Under the pieces are notes generated by a model. The model was not told the DNA's origin, ran no database searches, and saw only the letters and a program-made list of their open reading frames with translations. A stretch of DNA of 34,887 bases from Schumannella sp. (GTDB lineage Bacteria; Actinomycetota; Actinomycetes; Actinomycetales; Microbacteriaceae): NCBI GenBank assembly GCA_025463555.1, contig JAODAS010000086.1:1-34887 (forward strand). The letters are read 5' to 3'. The position numbers and the translations under genes were made by a program. Below, one piece after another: positions 7,661 to 15,400 of the stretch; the first letter of the stretch is position 1; every line of letters begins with the position of its first letter.

Positions 7661-7835
7661 TGATCCTCCATCGCTTCGGGTAGACGGATACTAGTGCGGC
7701 CCCGACAGTTTCTCGTCTATCGACACGAATTGGCTGTCGCAACGGCGCGCCCATAAGGTGAGCAGCTGCGACTGACCGTGGGATGCTCGGACCTTTTTGC
7801 CTGAAGGGCACCCATCAGGCATTCAGAGCGTGTGT

Positions 7836-8309
7836 CTACGACGCAGCCCGCACCCGTTCGGTGACGTCTTCGCCCATCTTCGCCGCCTTAGTGATGCGCA
7901 GTGAGCTTCCGTTGATGTGTGGCGAGTAGCGGGCAACGTCCTCGACTTCTTGTCGGGCGACCAGTCGCGCCCACTCAATCCGGTAGGTGCCGAGGTCGAG
8001 CGCCAGGAAGAGCGCATTGTCGAAGTCGAAGGATCGGAAGGCCGAAAACTTCGCGCTTGCGTGGACGCCTTCACCGATGGTCCGAGCCTTGACCTGAATA
8101 CGACTGCCGGACGGATCGAGAAGGTCGTAAGACTTTTCTGAGTTCGGCTGCAGCTCGCCCCCGAAAGCACGTTGCGCCAAGTACTCGGCATAGTCGCCCA
8201 GGGGAGCATTCCGGGTCCGAACAACCTCGCGATTCCTCAGCTCGACAAGGATCGCCGCGTACTGGGCGAGCAGCTCCTGCGTTGAGTGGTCGCTTGCTTG
8301 CCAGTTCAT
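7836..8309 (-). CDS. PD-(D/E)XK-like protein resembling DUF6998
   Basis: This 157-residue protein shows a restriction-endonuclease-like signature: GDYAEYLAQRAFGG (residues 38-51), then YDLLDPSGSRIQVKAR (about 61-76), which fits the D-x(n)-(Q/E)-x-K active-site pattern. It goes on to FDNALFLALDLGTYRIEWARLV and ends SSLRITKAAKMGEDVTERV. Proteins of this type are frequent in actinobacterial integrated elements. A DNA-binding or nuclease role is likely, but no methyltransferase partner is present. The ATG at 8309 follows the stop of the upstream minus-strand gene by 18 bp, so the two are probably co-transcribed. Confidence 0.65.
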   Translation of the reverse strand: MNWQASDHSTQELLAQYAAILVELRNREVVRTRNAPLGDYAEYLAQRAFGGELQPNSEKSYDLLDPSGSRIQVKARTIGEGVHASAKFSAFRSFDFDNALFLALDLGTYRIEWARLVARQEVEDVARYSPHINGSSLRITKAAKMGEDVTERVRAAS

Positions 8310-8327
8310 GCCGCAACGCTACCGCCG

Positions 8328-8636
8328 TCATCGCGCCTCCACTGCTGACGCCCACACCCAGGCCTTGTGCTGGGCCCCGCTCGGCATTGTCCATCGGAGC
8401 GCCACCGCACGCTCTGTCCAAGCGACAGCTTCGGCGTCAACCTGCAAGGCGTGCGGACCGAAGCGGACCCACGCTCGCACTGGCTTGGGCACCGGCGTCT
8501 TGGTTAGCGGCTGGGTGGCGAGTTCGAGCTCGGCGGGAGTCAGCGTGAAGGGTTCCAGCCCTTCCGCTTCGCGCTCAGCGATTCTCGCGTTCATGCGCCG
8601 GTCGATGGAGTCGGAGTAGCGCTTGTTGGTGCCCAT
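8328..8636 (-). CDS. Conserved actinobacterial hypothetical protein
   Basis: This 102-residue protein begins MGTNKRYSDSIDRRMNARI and ends WVWASAVEAR. The frame extends to 8825, but a perfect AGGAGG six bases before the ATG at 8636 fixes the start. The N-terminus is basic and helical, followed by LTPAELELATQPLTKTPVP and a beta-rich C-terminal half (VRAWVRFG, ALRWTMPSGAQHKAWVW) that looks like a small barrel. I recall close relatives in Microbacteriaceae genomes and mobile elements but know no function. It is divergent from the SOS-box gene at 8731. Confidence 0.7.
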   Translation of the reverse strand: MGTNKRYSDSIDRRMNARIAEREAEGLEPFTLTPAELELATQPLTKTPVPKPVRAWVRFGPHALQVDAEAVAWTERAVALRWTMPSGAQHKAWVWASAVEAR

Positions 8637-8695
8637 CAACCTCCTGTCCACGACACGCCGGACGGACTTGCACCGAATACCGCGCAGGCTCATTA

Positions 8696-8711
8696 TCGAA
8701 CATACGTTCGA
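8696..8711 (+). promoter_or_regulatory. LexA (SOS) box
   Basis: TCGAACATACGTTCGA matches the Gram-positive/actinobacterial LexA consensus CGAAC-N4-GTTCG perfectly and is symmetric out to the flanking T/A. It lies 19 bp before the ATG at 8731 and 60 bp from the divergent start at 8636. Confidence 0.85.
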
Positions 8712-8730
8712 CTCGCGGGAGGCCCAATTG

Positions 8731-8991
8731 ATGCAGACCATGACCGAGACCGTCTGCGTCTGGACTGACGACCAGCAGCCCGTCCGACTGGTGTGGCGCG
8801 GCCAGCGTTTCACGGTCACCGACACCCCGACTCCCGTCCGCGGCTACCTCGGAGCGCCCGAGCTGACGCACCCGCTAGAGCCTCTGTGGGGTTGGCGTTT
8901 CCAGGGCACTAACGACCGGGGCGACAGCTTCGTCTTCGATGTGCGGACCGGTGCGGGTCATGCCTGGCAGCTTGTCGCTGTCTACGACTGA
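8731..8991 (+). CDS. Small SOS-box-controlled protein, DUF6504-like
   Basis: This 86-residue protein starts MQTMTETVCVWTDDQQ. A GGGAGG lies 8 bases before the ATG at 8731. The sequence RLVWRGQRFTVTDTP resembles the strand-rich DUF6504 type of small domain (RAFRWRGRRYRV) that accompanies ImuB-like mutagenic polymerases, and the rest (LWGWRFQGTNDRGDSFVFDV, WQLVAVYD) continues as beta strands. The perfect LexA box just upstream implies induction by DNA damage, which fits that link. No imuA, imuB or dnaE2 is in the window, so it would be an orphan or would act with chromosomal partners. The family assignment is moderate only. Confidence 0.6.
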   Translation: MQTMTETVCVWTDDQQPVRLVWRGQRFTVTDTPTPVRGYLGAPELTHPLEPLWGWRFQGTNDRGDSFVFDVRTGAGHAWQLVAVYD

Positions 8992-9047
8992 TCGGTGCTT
9001 TGTGGACAACTCCTCCGCGGCTGGACAGCGCTCGATACGGTCACCCG

Positions 9048-9174
9048 ATGGAAGACGATCTGGAGGCGCTGCGGGACCCGTACTGCGGTCGGTTGCCTTG
9101 TCCGTCTACAGATCGCCGGCAGACCCAAGCGCCCGTTCTGGCTGTGCCCCGAGTGCGGGCTGGTCACCCTCTAG
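9048..9174 (+). pseudogene. Frameshifted small zinc-ribbon protein gene
   Basis: From the ATG at 9048 the sequence reads MEDDLEALRDPYCG. From about 9092 a different frame reads GCLVRLQIAGRPKRPFWLC then PECGLVTL to a TAG at 9172-9174. Joined, they would give about 41 residues with two Cys pairs (YCG-C and LCPEC), a plausible zinc ribbon. One extra base near 9090 breaks the frame. It could be decay or a sequencing error. The stop overlaps the stop of the convergent gene in the palindrome CTAG. Confidence 0.4.
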
Positions 9175-9347
9175 AGCGAACGACCGCGAAAGTATGCACG
9201 CACCTCGCTGGCGCGGGCGTCGGTCAGGACCCAGCGCGTCTCGTGCGGAGGCAGCTTGCCCCAGCGCGACCGCAGGTAGTTGCGGATCGTGAGCGGCGTG
9301 ACGCCCAGTTCGCGGGCAAGGTCACTTGGGGTGGTGTCGTCTGCCAT
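9171..9347 (-). CDS. Small excisionase-like helix-turn-helix protein
   Basis: This 58-residue protein starts MADDTTPSDLARELGV. It contains a MerR/excisionase-like helix-turn-helix (DLARELGVTPLTIRNYLR, residues 9-26) followed by a wing-like WVLTDARASEVRAYFRGRSL. Its size, HTH and position next to the large serine recombinase suggest a recombination directionality factor or a regulator. It is not preceded by a strong ribosome-binding site. Its TAG shares CTAG with the stop of the convergent zinc-ribbon remnant. The HTH is convincing; the role is inference from context. Confidence 0.65.
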   Translation of the reverse strand: MADDTTPSDLARELGVTPLTIRNYLRSRWGKLPPHETRWVLTDARASEVRAYFRGRSL

Positions 9348-9438
9348 GCGGTGAGGTTAGTCCTTCCAGGGGTTACACACCGTGTCGGGGTCGACCGCCT
9401 TCCTTGCTCGTGGCGCGGGCCGGTGAGCAGGAGCTACC

Positions 9439-10839
9439 TCAAGCCGCACTATCCGGCTCGGTGGCGTCATGCCAGACAAACTCGATGCGGTCAGGGTCAA
9501 ACTGATTTCCCCTTCGGGTTGCCGGACGAACGAGGACTGCGGCCAGCAGGGTCTCGATTACCGCCCGACGCTGGTCCACGCCCATCAGGTCCCACTCTCG
9601 CTGGTCCACGTTTGACACGTCCAACGCTGCCTCGGCGGTTTCCAGACGCTTTCTCTGAGTGCGTAGCTGGTCGCGATCCTCTTCCAGTTGCGCGACCGCG
9701 GGGAAGACCACCTCGGCCGAAAGCTCACGAGCCGTGAACGACGCCATAAGCCGGGCGATTGACTCTTCAACGTCGGCAAGCCGCGCAGCTCCGGCGAACT
9801 CCTGCTTCGGGGTATCAAGCTCGATGTCAGCGAGCCGAGCCAGCACTACGGCGGTGACCAGCTCGTCGACCGGGGCGGCGCTCGCGGCAACCACGTGCAC
9901 ATCGTCGGAGCACTTGTAGGTCGGATACTTCGCAGCGTTGCCATACATGATCGAGCCACAGACGCCGCATCGGAGGGTGCCCGTCAGTAGGTAGTGGCGT
10001 GCATTCTTCCTCGGCACGCGGGAGCGGTTGTCCTCCGGGCTGAGAGCAGCGACCAAGGCGTCGAACGTCGCCTGATCGAGCACCGGCTCCCACTGGCCGC
10101 GCACAGGCTGCCCGTCTCGGCCGATGGCGACCTGCCCTTGGTGGATTCGCCAGCCAGCGAGACGGGGCGACCGCAACATCCGGCTCAGGACGCTCCCCTT
10201 CCACGGCCTGCCAGTCGAGGTCGTCACACCTGCGTCGTTCCACCTCTTAGCAATCGAGTACGACCCGATCCCCGCGATGATGTCGATGGCCGCCGCGCGT
10301 ATCAGTGCGGACTCCTGCTCGTCGAGCACTCGCCCACCAACCTCCCAGCCGAATGGTCGAGTTCCACCTACGGGGCGACCCTCCCGTGCGCTCTCCAGAT
10401 GTTTCCGCGCGACGCGCTCTGCCGTGCGCTCCGCCTCGGCGGCATCTACCGAAGACTTGATACGCGCGACCATGCGGCCGTCGGCTGTGCTCAGGTCGTC
10501 GTTGCCCGACACGACGGTGACGAAGCGCACCGAGTGCTGCTCGTAGAGCGTGATGAGTTCTTCGAGTTCGAGCGGGCGGCGCGTGAGGCGGCTGTTCGAG
10601 TAGGCGACGATCACGCTGAACTCCCCCGCTCGCGCACGGCGCAGCATCTCGGCGTATCCGGGGCGGGACTTCTTCCGTGAGCGGGTGCTGGCACCTGTGT
10701 CGTTGTCGGAGAAGACTGCAACGACGTCGAGCTTGTCGCGGGCGGCGAGGTCCCGGCAGTCCTGCTGCTGGCGCGCCACACCGAGCGCATCGCCCTCTGA
10801 GTCAAGTGATATGCGCGTATAGATCGCCACCTGGGTCAT
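9439..10839 (-). CDS. Large serine recombinase (site-specific integrase)
   Basis: This 466-residue integrase has a resolvase catalytic domain at residues 1-150 (VAIYTRISLDSEG with Ser11, then VIVAYSNSRLTRRP), a recombinase domain at about 160-275 (SYSIAKRWNDAGVTTSTGRP, SVLSRMLRSPRLAGWR), a zinc ribbon (LRCGVCGSIMYG ... YKCSDD) near 300-325 and a coiled-coil region at 355-415. Its length is normal for the smaller members of the class. The ATG at 10839 lies only about 20 bp from the right junction with the disrupted HhH-GPD gene, the usual place for an integrase beside its attachment site. It probably inserted the element and, with a directionality factor, could excise it. Confidence 0.93.
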   Translation of the reverse strand: MTQVAIYTRISLDSEGDALGVARQQQDCRDLAARDKLDVVAVFSDNDTGASTRSRKKSRPGYAEMLRRARAGEFSVIVAYSNSRLTRRPLELEELITLYEQHSVRFVTVVSGNDDLSTADGRMVARIKSSVDAAEAERTAERVARKHLESAREGRPVGGTRPFGWEVGGRVLDEQESALIRAAAIDIIAGIGSYSIAKRWNDAGVTTSTGRPWKGSVLSRMLRSPRLAGWRIHQGQVAIGRDGQPVRGQWEPVLDQATFDALVAALSPEDNRSRVPRKNARHYLLTGTLRCGVCGSIMYGNAAKYPTYKCSDDVHVVAASAAPVDELVTAVVLARLADIELDTPKQEFAGAARLADVEESIARLMASFTARELSAEVVFPAVAQLEEDRDQLRTQRKRLETAEAALDVSNVDQREWDLMGVDQRRAVIETLLAAVLVRPATRRGNQFDPDRIEFVWHDATEPDSAA

Positions 10840-10866
10840 AGGCCCATTTTAGCAATGGTTAACGTA
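10840..10866. other. Right element-chromosome junction (attR-like, approximate)
   Basis: HhH-GPD coding similarity stops after the codons for LLDQQ (about 10867), and the next bases toward the element add Val-Arg then TAA at 10859-10861. The crossover is therefore near 10857-10866, perhaps at the AC in CGTACTTGC. Confidence 0.5.
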
Positions 10867-10975
10867 CTTGCTGGTCCAGCAGCATCCCGATCAGCAACGC
10901 GAGCGGATCGCTCGACAGCAGCGCGTCGGCCTCGGCGTCGCCGGTGATGTGCAACTCGATCGTCATGCGCACCAT
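10859..10975 (-). pseudogene. 5' part of the split HhH-GPD base-excision DNA repair gene
   Basis: The ATG at 10975 opens a 38-codon frame: MVRMTIELHITGDAEADALL, then SSDPLALLIGMLLDQQ, then VR and a stop. HITGD...ADALL...DPLALLIGMLLDQQ is the characteristic N-terminus of the small actinobacterial HhH-GPD family whose remaining part is at 1476-1885. It lies 11 bp after the guaB1 stop and in the same direction, so it was an operon partner of guaB1. The stop codon is provided by inserted DNA. Only a short peptide without a catalytic domain could be made. Confidence 0.88.
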
Positions 10976-10986
10976 GCTCGCACGCG

Positions 10987-12270
10987 TTACCACGAGACTG
11001 GCAGCGCCTTGCCTTCTTCGTAGCCGGCGGCACTCTGGATGCCGACCGTCGCACGCTCGTGGAACGCGGCCAGGTCGGCTGCTCCCGCGTAGGTGAACGA
11101 GCTGCGCACCCCGGAGGTGATCATGTCGAGCAGGTCCTCCAGCGAGGGGCGCAGCGGATCGAGGTAGATCTTCGAGCTCGAGATGCCCTCGGCGAAGAGC
11201 TCTTTGCGCGCCAGCTCGTAGGGATCAAGCCCGCCGAACCGCGCGTGCACGGCCTTCGTCGACGCCATGCCCCAGCTCTGCTTGAACACCCGTCCGGTGT
11301 CGTCGGTCTCCAGGTCTCCGGGCGCTTCGATGGTTCCGGCGAACCACGAACCGATCATGACGGATGCCGCACCGGCCGCCAGCGCCAGCGCCACATCGCG
11401 GGGATAGCGCACGCCGCCGTCCGCCCAGACGTGGGCGCCGAGTTCCCGAGCGGCCTGCGCCGTCTCGAGAACGGCCGAGAACTGGGGTCGCCCGACCGCC
11501 GTCATCATGCGCGTGGTGCACATGGCGCCGGGACCGACACCCACCTTCAGGATGCCGGCCCCGGCATCCACCAGATCGTTCACGCCGTCGGGGGTGACGA
11601 TGTTGCCGGCGACGACCGGGACGCCGATGCCGGCGACGGCGGACAGCGCCCGCAGCATCGCCTCCTGGTGGCCGTGTGCAGTGTCGAGGACGAGTACGTC
11701 CGCGCCGGCCTCGACGAGGGTACGGGCTCTGCCCGCCACGTCTCCGTTGATGCCCATCGCCGCCGCGACGAGAAGCCGCCCGTTCGCGTCGATCGCCGGG
11801 GAGTAGATGGTGCCGCGCAGGGCGCTCTTGCGGCTCGTCGTGCCGCCGCCGGCGATGCGCGCGAACTCGTGACCGCCGGCGACCAGCGCGTCGAACGCGT
11901 CCCGGGCATCCAGCGCGTCGATCGTCGGCAGCGCATCCAGGTCCACACCGGCCAGCCGCGGATCACCCGCGTCGAACGGATCGTCCCACAGGACGGACGC
12001 GTCCTTGACGGCGGAGATTCCCGCGACCATCTCGTCCGTCGACAGGTCCTGCGGCAGGACCCCGATGCCGCCACGGCGCGCGAGGGTCGCAGCCAGCCGG
12101 GGGCCGGTGACCGAGTTCATGTTCGCGGAGACGATCGGCAACGTCGCGCCCGTGCCGTCGCCGGGAGTCAGGTCCACATCGAGACGACTGGTCACCCCCG
12201 AGCGGCTCGGCACGAGGAACACGTCCGAGTAGGTCAGGTCGTGGGGCGGGAGGGCCGTCGAGAAGCGCAT
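10987..12270 (-). CDS. guaB1: GuaB1-family IMP dehydrogenase-related protein (likely GMP reductase)
   Basis: This protein of about 427 residues has the IMPDH/GMP-reductase barrel: LTYSDVFLVPSRS, ANMNSVTG, RGGIGVLPQD, DTAHGHQ, GNIVTPDG, the catalytic loop KVGVGPGAMCTTRM with its Cys, WADGGVRYPRD and MIGSWFAGT. The region between LPQD and TTSRKSALRGT, where IMPDHs carry two CBS domains, is only about 75 residues and looks degenerate. GuaB1 of mycobacteria has been characterised as a GMP reductase, so that activity is inferred here. The frame also has a GTG at 12279, but the ATG at 12270 lies 7 bases after a TAGCGT -10 element and is probably translated leaderless. Confidence 0.88.
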   Translation of the reverse strand: MRFSTALPPHDLTYSDVFLVPSRSGVTSRLDVDLTPGDGTGATLPIVSANMNSVTGPRLAATLARRGGIGVLPQDLSTDEMVAGISAVKDASVLWDDPFDAGDPRLAGVDLDALPTIDALDARDAFDALVAGGHEFARIAGGGTTSRKSALRGTIYSPAIDANGRLLVAAAMGINGDVAGRARTLVEAGADVLVLDTAHGHQEAMLRALSAVAGIGVPVVAGNIVTPDGVNDLVDAGAGILKVGVGPGAMCTTRMMTAVGRPQFSAVLETAQAARELGAHVWADGGVRYPRDVALALAAGAASVMIGSWFAGTIEAPGDLETDDTGRVFKQSWGMASTKAVHARFGGLDPYELARKELFAEGISSSKIYLDPLRPSLEDLLDMITSGVRSSFTYAGAADLAAFHERATVGIQSAAGYEEGKALPVSW

Positions 12271-12402
12271 GAGGTCCACGCTAGAGGCAAGAACCGGGGA
12301 ATTTCCGGGTCGCGAAAGCCGCAGGGCAGCCCGCGACTCCCAGGCGGAGTGAATAGGCTGTATCCATCCGATTGCACCAAAACGAGAGTGGGCGATTCTG
12401 CC

Positions 12403-15400
12403 GTGTCAAACCCGGTGACCGGGACGGTTCCCGACGACGGAAACTCAGGGGAATTCGGAGCCAATGAATGGCTCGTCGACGAGATGTACGAGCGTTACCT
12501 CGTCGACAAGAACTCGGTGGACCAGAGCTGGTGGCCGATCCTCGAGGCGTATCACCCGGTCTCTGACCCGACGCCGACCACGAGCATCCCGATCATCGAC
12601 CCCGCGGATGCCGCGCCGGCCCCGACGGACGACGCCGCTCCCGCGGCCGAGGCCGTCTCAGACGCGACCCCCACCGTCGAGACGCCGATCATCGCCCGCA
12701 CCACCTCCGCCCCTGCCAAGCCGCAGCCGATCCCCGCCGAGGCACCGCAGACCCTCAGCACCCCCGTGATCGAGGGTGAGGAGCCGGTCGAGCCGGAGAG
12801 CGTCATCACGACCCTCAAGGGCATGAGCAAGACGCTCGCGACCAACATGGACGCCAGCCTCAGCGTGCCGACCGCCACCAGCGTGCGCACGGTGCCGGCG
12901 AAGCTGATGATCGACAACCGCATCGTCATCAACAATCACCTCAAGCGCGCCCGCGGCGGAAAGGTGTCGTTCACGCACCTGATCGCGTGGGCGATGGTGC
13001 GGGTGCTCAAAGAGTTCCCCAGCCAGAACGTCTTCTACGACGAGCCCGACGGCAAGCCCAGCGTCGTCGCACCCGCACACATCAACCTCGGCATCGCGAT
13101 CGACCTGCCCAAGCCCGACGGAACGCGCTCACTGCTCGTCCCCGCGATCAAGCGCGCCGACACCATGACGTTCGCCGAGTTCCTGACGGCCTACGAGGAC
13201 GTCGTGTCCCGCGCCCGCAACGGAAAGCTGACCGCCGCCGACTTCCAGGGGGTGACCATCTCGCTGACCAACCCCGGTGGCATCGGCACCGAGCATTCCG
13301 TGCCGCGCCTGATGCGCGGGCAGGGCTGCATCGTCGGGGCCGGCGCGCTCGAATATCCGGCCGCGTTCCAGGGCGCCAGCCCCAAGACGCTGGCCGAGCT
13401 CGGCATCGGCAAGACCATCACGCTGACCAGCACCTACGATCACCGTGTCATCCAGGGCGCAGGTTCCGGCGAGTTCCTGAAGCGCGTGCACGAGCTGCTG
13501 ATCGGCGAGAACCACTTCTACGAGCAGATCTTCGCCGCGCTGCGGATCCCCTACGACCCGATCCACTGGGCAGAAGACATCAACGTCGACCTGTCCGACC
13601 ACGTGTCTAAGACGGCGCGGGTGCAAGAACTGATCAACTCGTTCCGCGTGCGTGGGCACCTGATGGCCGACATCGACCCGCTGGAGTACCAGCAGCGGTC
13701 GCATCCGGACCTCGAGATCGGCAACCACGGACTCACGTTCTGGGACCTCGACCGCGAGTTCGTCGTCGGCGGCTTCGCCGGCAAGCGCGCGGCCCTGCTG
13801 CGCGAGGTGCTGGGTGTCCTGCGCGACTCCTACTGCCGCACCGTTGGCATCGAGTACATGCACATCCAGGATCCGGATCAGCGTGCCTGGTTCCAGAACC
13901 GGCTCGAACTGCCCTACGAGAAGCCGACCAAGGACGAGCAGCTGCGCATCATGGGCAAGCTGAACGAGGCCGAGGCGTTCGAGACCTTCCTGCAGACCAA
14001 GTACGTCGGGCAGAAGCGCTTCAGCCTCGAGGGCGGCGAGTCCACCATCGCTCTGCTCGACGAGATCCTGCAGGGCGCCGCGGAAGCGGGCCTCGAAGAG
14101 GTCGCGATCGGAATGGCGCACCGCGGCCGGCTGAACGTCCTGACCAACATCGCGGGCAAGACGTACGGCCAGATCTTCCGCGAGTTCGAGGGCACACAGG
14201 ATCCCAAGACCGTTCAGGGCTCGGGCGATGTCAAATACCACCTCGGCACGGAAGGCACCTTCACGAGTGCCTCCGGCAAGCAGATCCCGGTCTACATCGC
14301 CGCGAACCCCTCGCACCTCGAGGTCGTCAACGGCGTGCTCGAGGGCATCGTGCGCGCCAAGCAGGACCGCAAGGACGACGGCACCTACAGCGTGCTCCCG
14401 CTGCTGATCCACGGCGACGCGTCGATGTCGGGCCAGGGCGTCGTGGTCGAGAACCTGCAGATGTCACAGCTGCGCGCGTACAAGACCGGCGGCACCGTCC
14501 ACGTCGTCATCAACAACCAGGTCGGCTTCACGACCCCGCCGACCGAGGCGCACAGCTCCATCTATGCCACCGATGTGGCGAAGACGATCCAGGCGCCGAT
14601 CTTCCACGTGAACGGCGACGACCCCGAAGCGGTCGTGCGCGTCGCGGAGCACGCCTTCGCCTACCGCCAGCAGTTCAAGCGGGATGTCGTGATCGACCTG
14701 GTCTGCTACCGCCGGCGCGGCCACAACGAGGGTGACGACCCCTCGATGACCCAGCCGCTGATGTACAACCTCATCGAGGCCAAACGCAGCGTGCGCACCC
14801 TCTACACCGAGGCCCTCGTCGGCCGCGGCGACATCACCGAAGAGGAGTACGAGGCAGCGCACAAAGACTTCCAGGGCCGCCTCGAGCGTGCATTCGCCGA
14901 GACGCACGCCGCCCAGACCGGCGCGATGGCGATCATCGCCGAGGGCACACCCGACGACAAGGGCGACCGCGTCTCGGTCGCCGACCTCGACAAGCCCGAT
15001 GCGCAGCAGGCGGATGCCGTGGCCGCCCCCAGCGAACCGGCATCGACCGCGATCGACGCGGGCGTCGTCGCCCTCATCGGTGATGCGCACGACAACCCTC
15101 CCGCCGGATTCACCGTCCACCCCAAGCTGCAGCAGCTGCTCAAGAAGCGGTACGAGATGAGCCGTTCCGGCCAGATCGACTGGGGATTCGGCGAACTGCT
15201 CGGCCTCGGCTCGCTGCTGCTCGAGGGCACGCCGGTGCGGCTCGCGGGCCAGGATTCCCGGCGCGGGACCTTCGTCTCGCGGCACGCCGTGTTCCACGAC
15301 CGGCTGAACGGCCAGGAGTGGCTTCCGCTGGCGAACCTGGCCGAGAACCAGGCGCATTTCGCGATCTACGACTCGCTGCTCAGCGAGTACGCCGCCCTCG

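Larger units (their letters stand above)
1880..10866. mobile_element. About 9-kb integrated element with serine recombinases at both ends
   Basis: Two pieces of one HhH-GPD gene flank this interval in the same orientation: the DQQ-ending N-terminus at 10859-10975 and the C-terminus below 1885. Within it are a broken small serine recombinase (left end), an intact large serine recombinase starting about 20 bp from the right junction, an excisionase-like small protein, and cargo resembling phage-defence genes. The middle of the element (about 5.0-7.7 kb) is visibly poorer in G+C than the surrounding chromosome. No conjugation, replication or virion genes are seen, so it is more like an integrative defence island than a prophage. 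The boundaries are approximate. Confidence 0.8.

Noticed and set aside
1880-10866. Prophage
   Set aside because: No capsid, terminase, portal, tail or lysis genes are present; only recombination and defence-like cargo.
10987-12270. Main IMP dehydrogenase guaB
   Set aside because: The protein is about 430 residues with a reduced CBS region, and the motif set fits the GuaB1 group better than housekeeping GuaB.
11059-12402. A long open frame continuous with odhA but starting 1.3 kb earlier
   Set aside because: It runs antisense through guaB1, is Arg/His/Gly-rich and has no family motif; OdhA similarity begins at MSNPVTG (12403).
13129-14412. A 427-codon minus-strand open frame inside odhA
   Set aside because: Same reason: it lies opposite the E2/E1 catalytic motifs and shows no domain.
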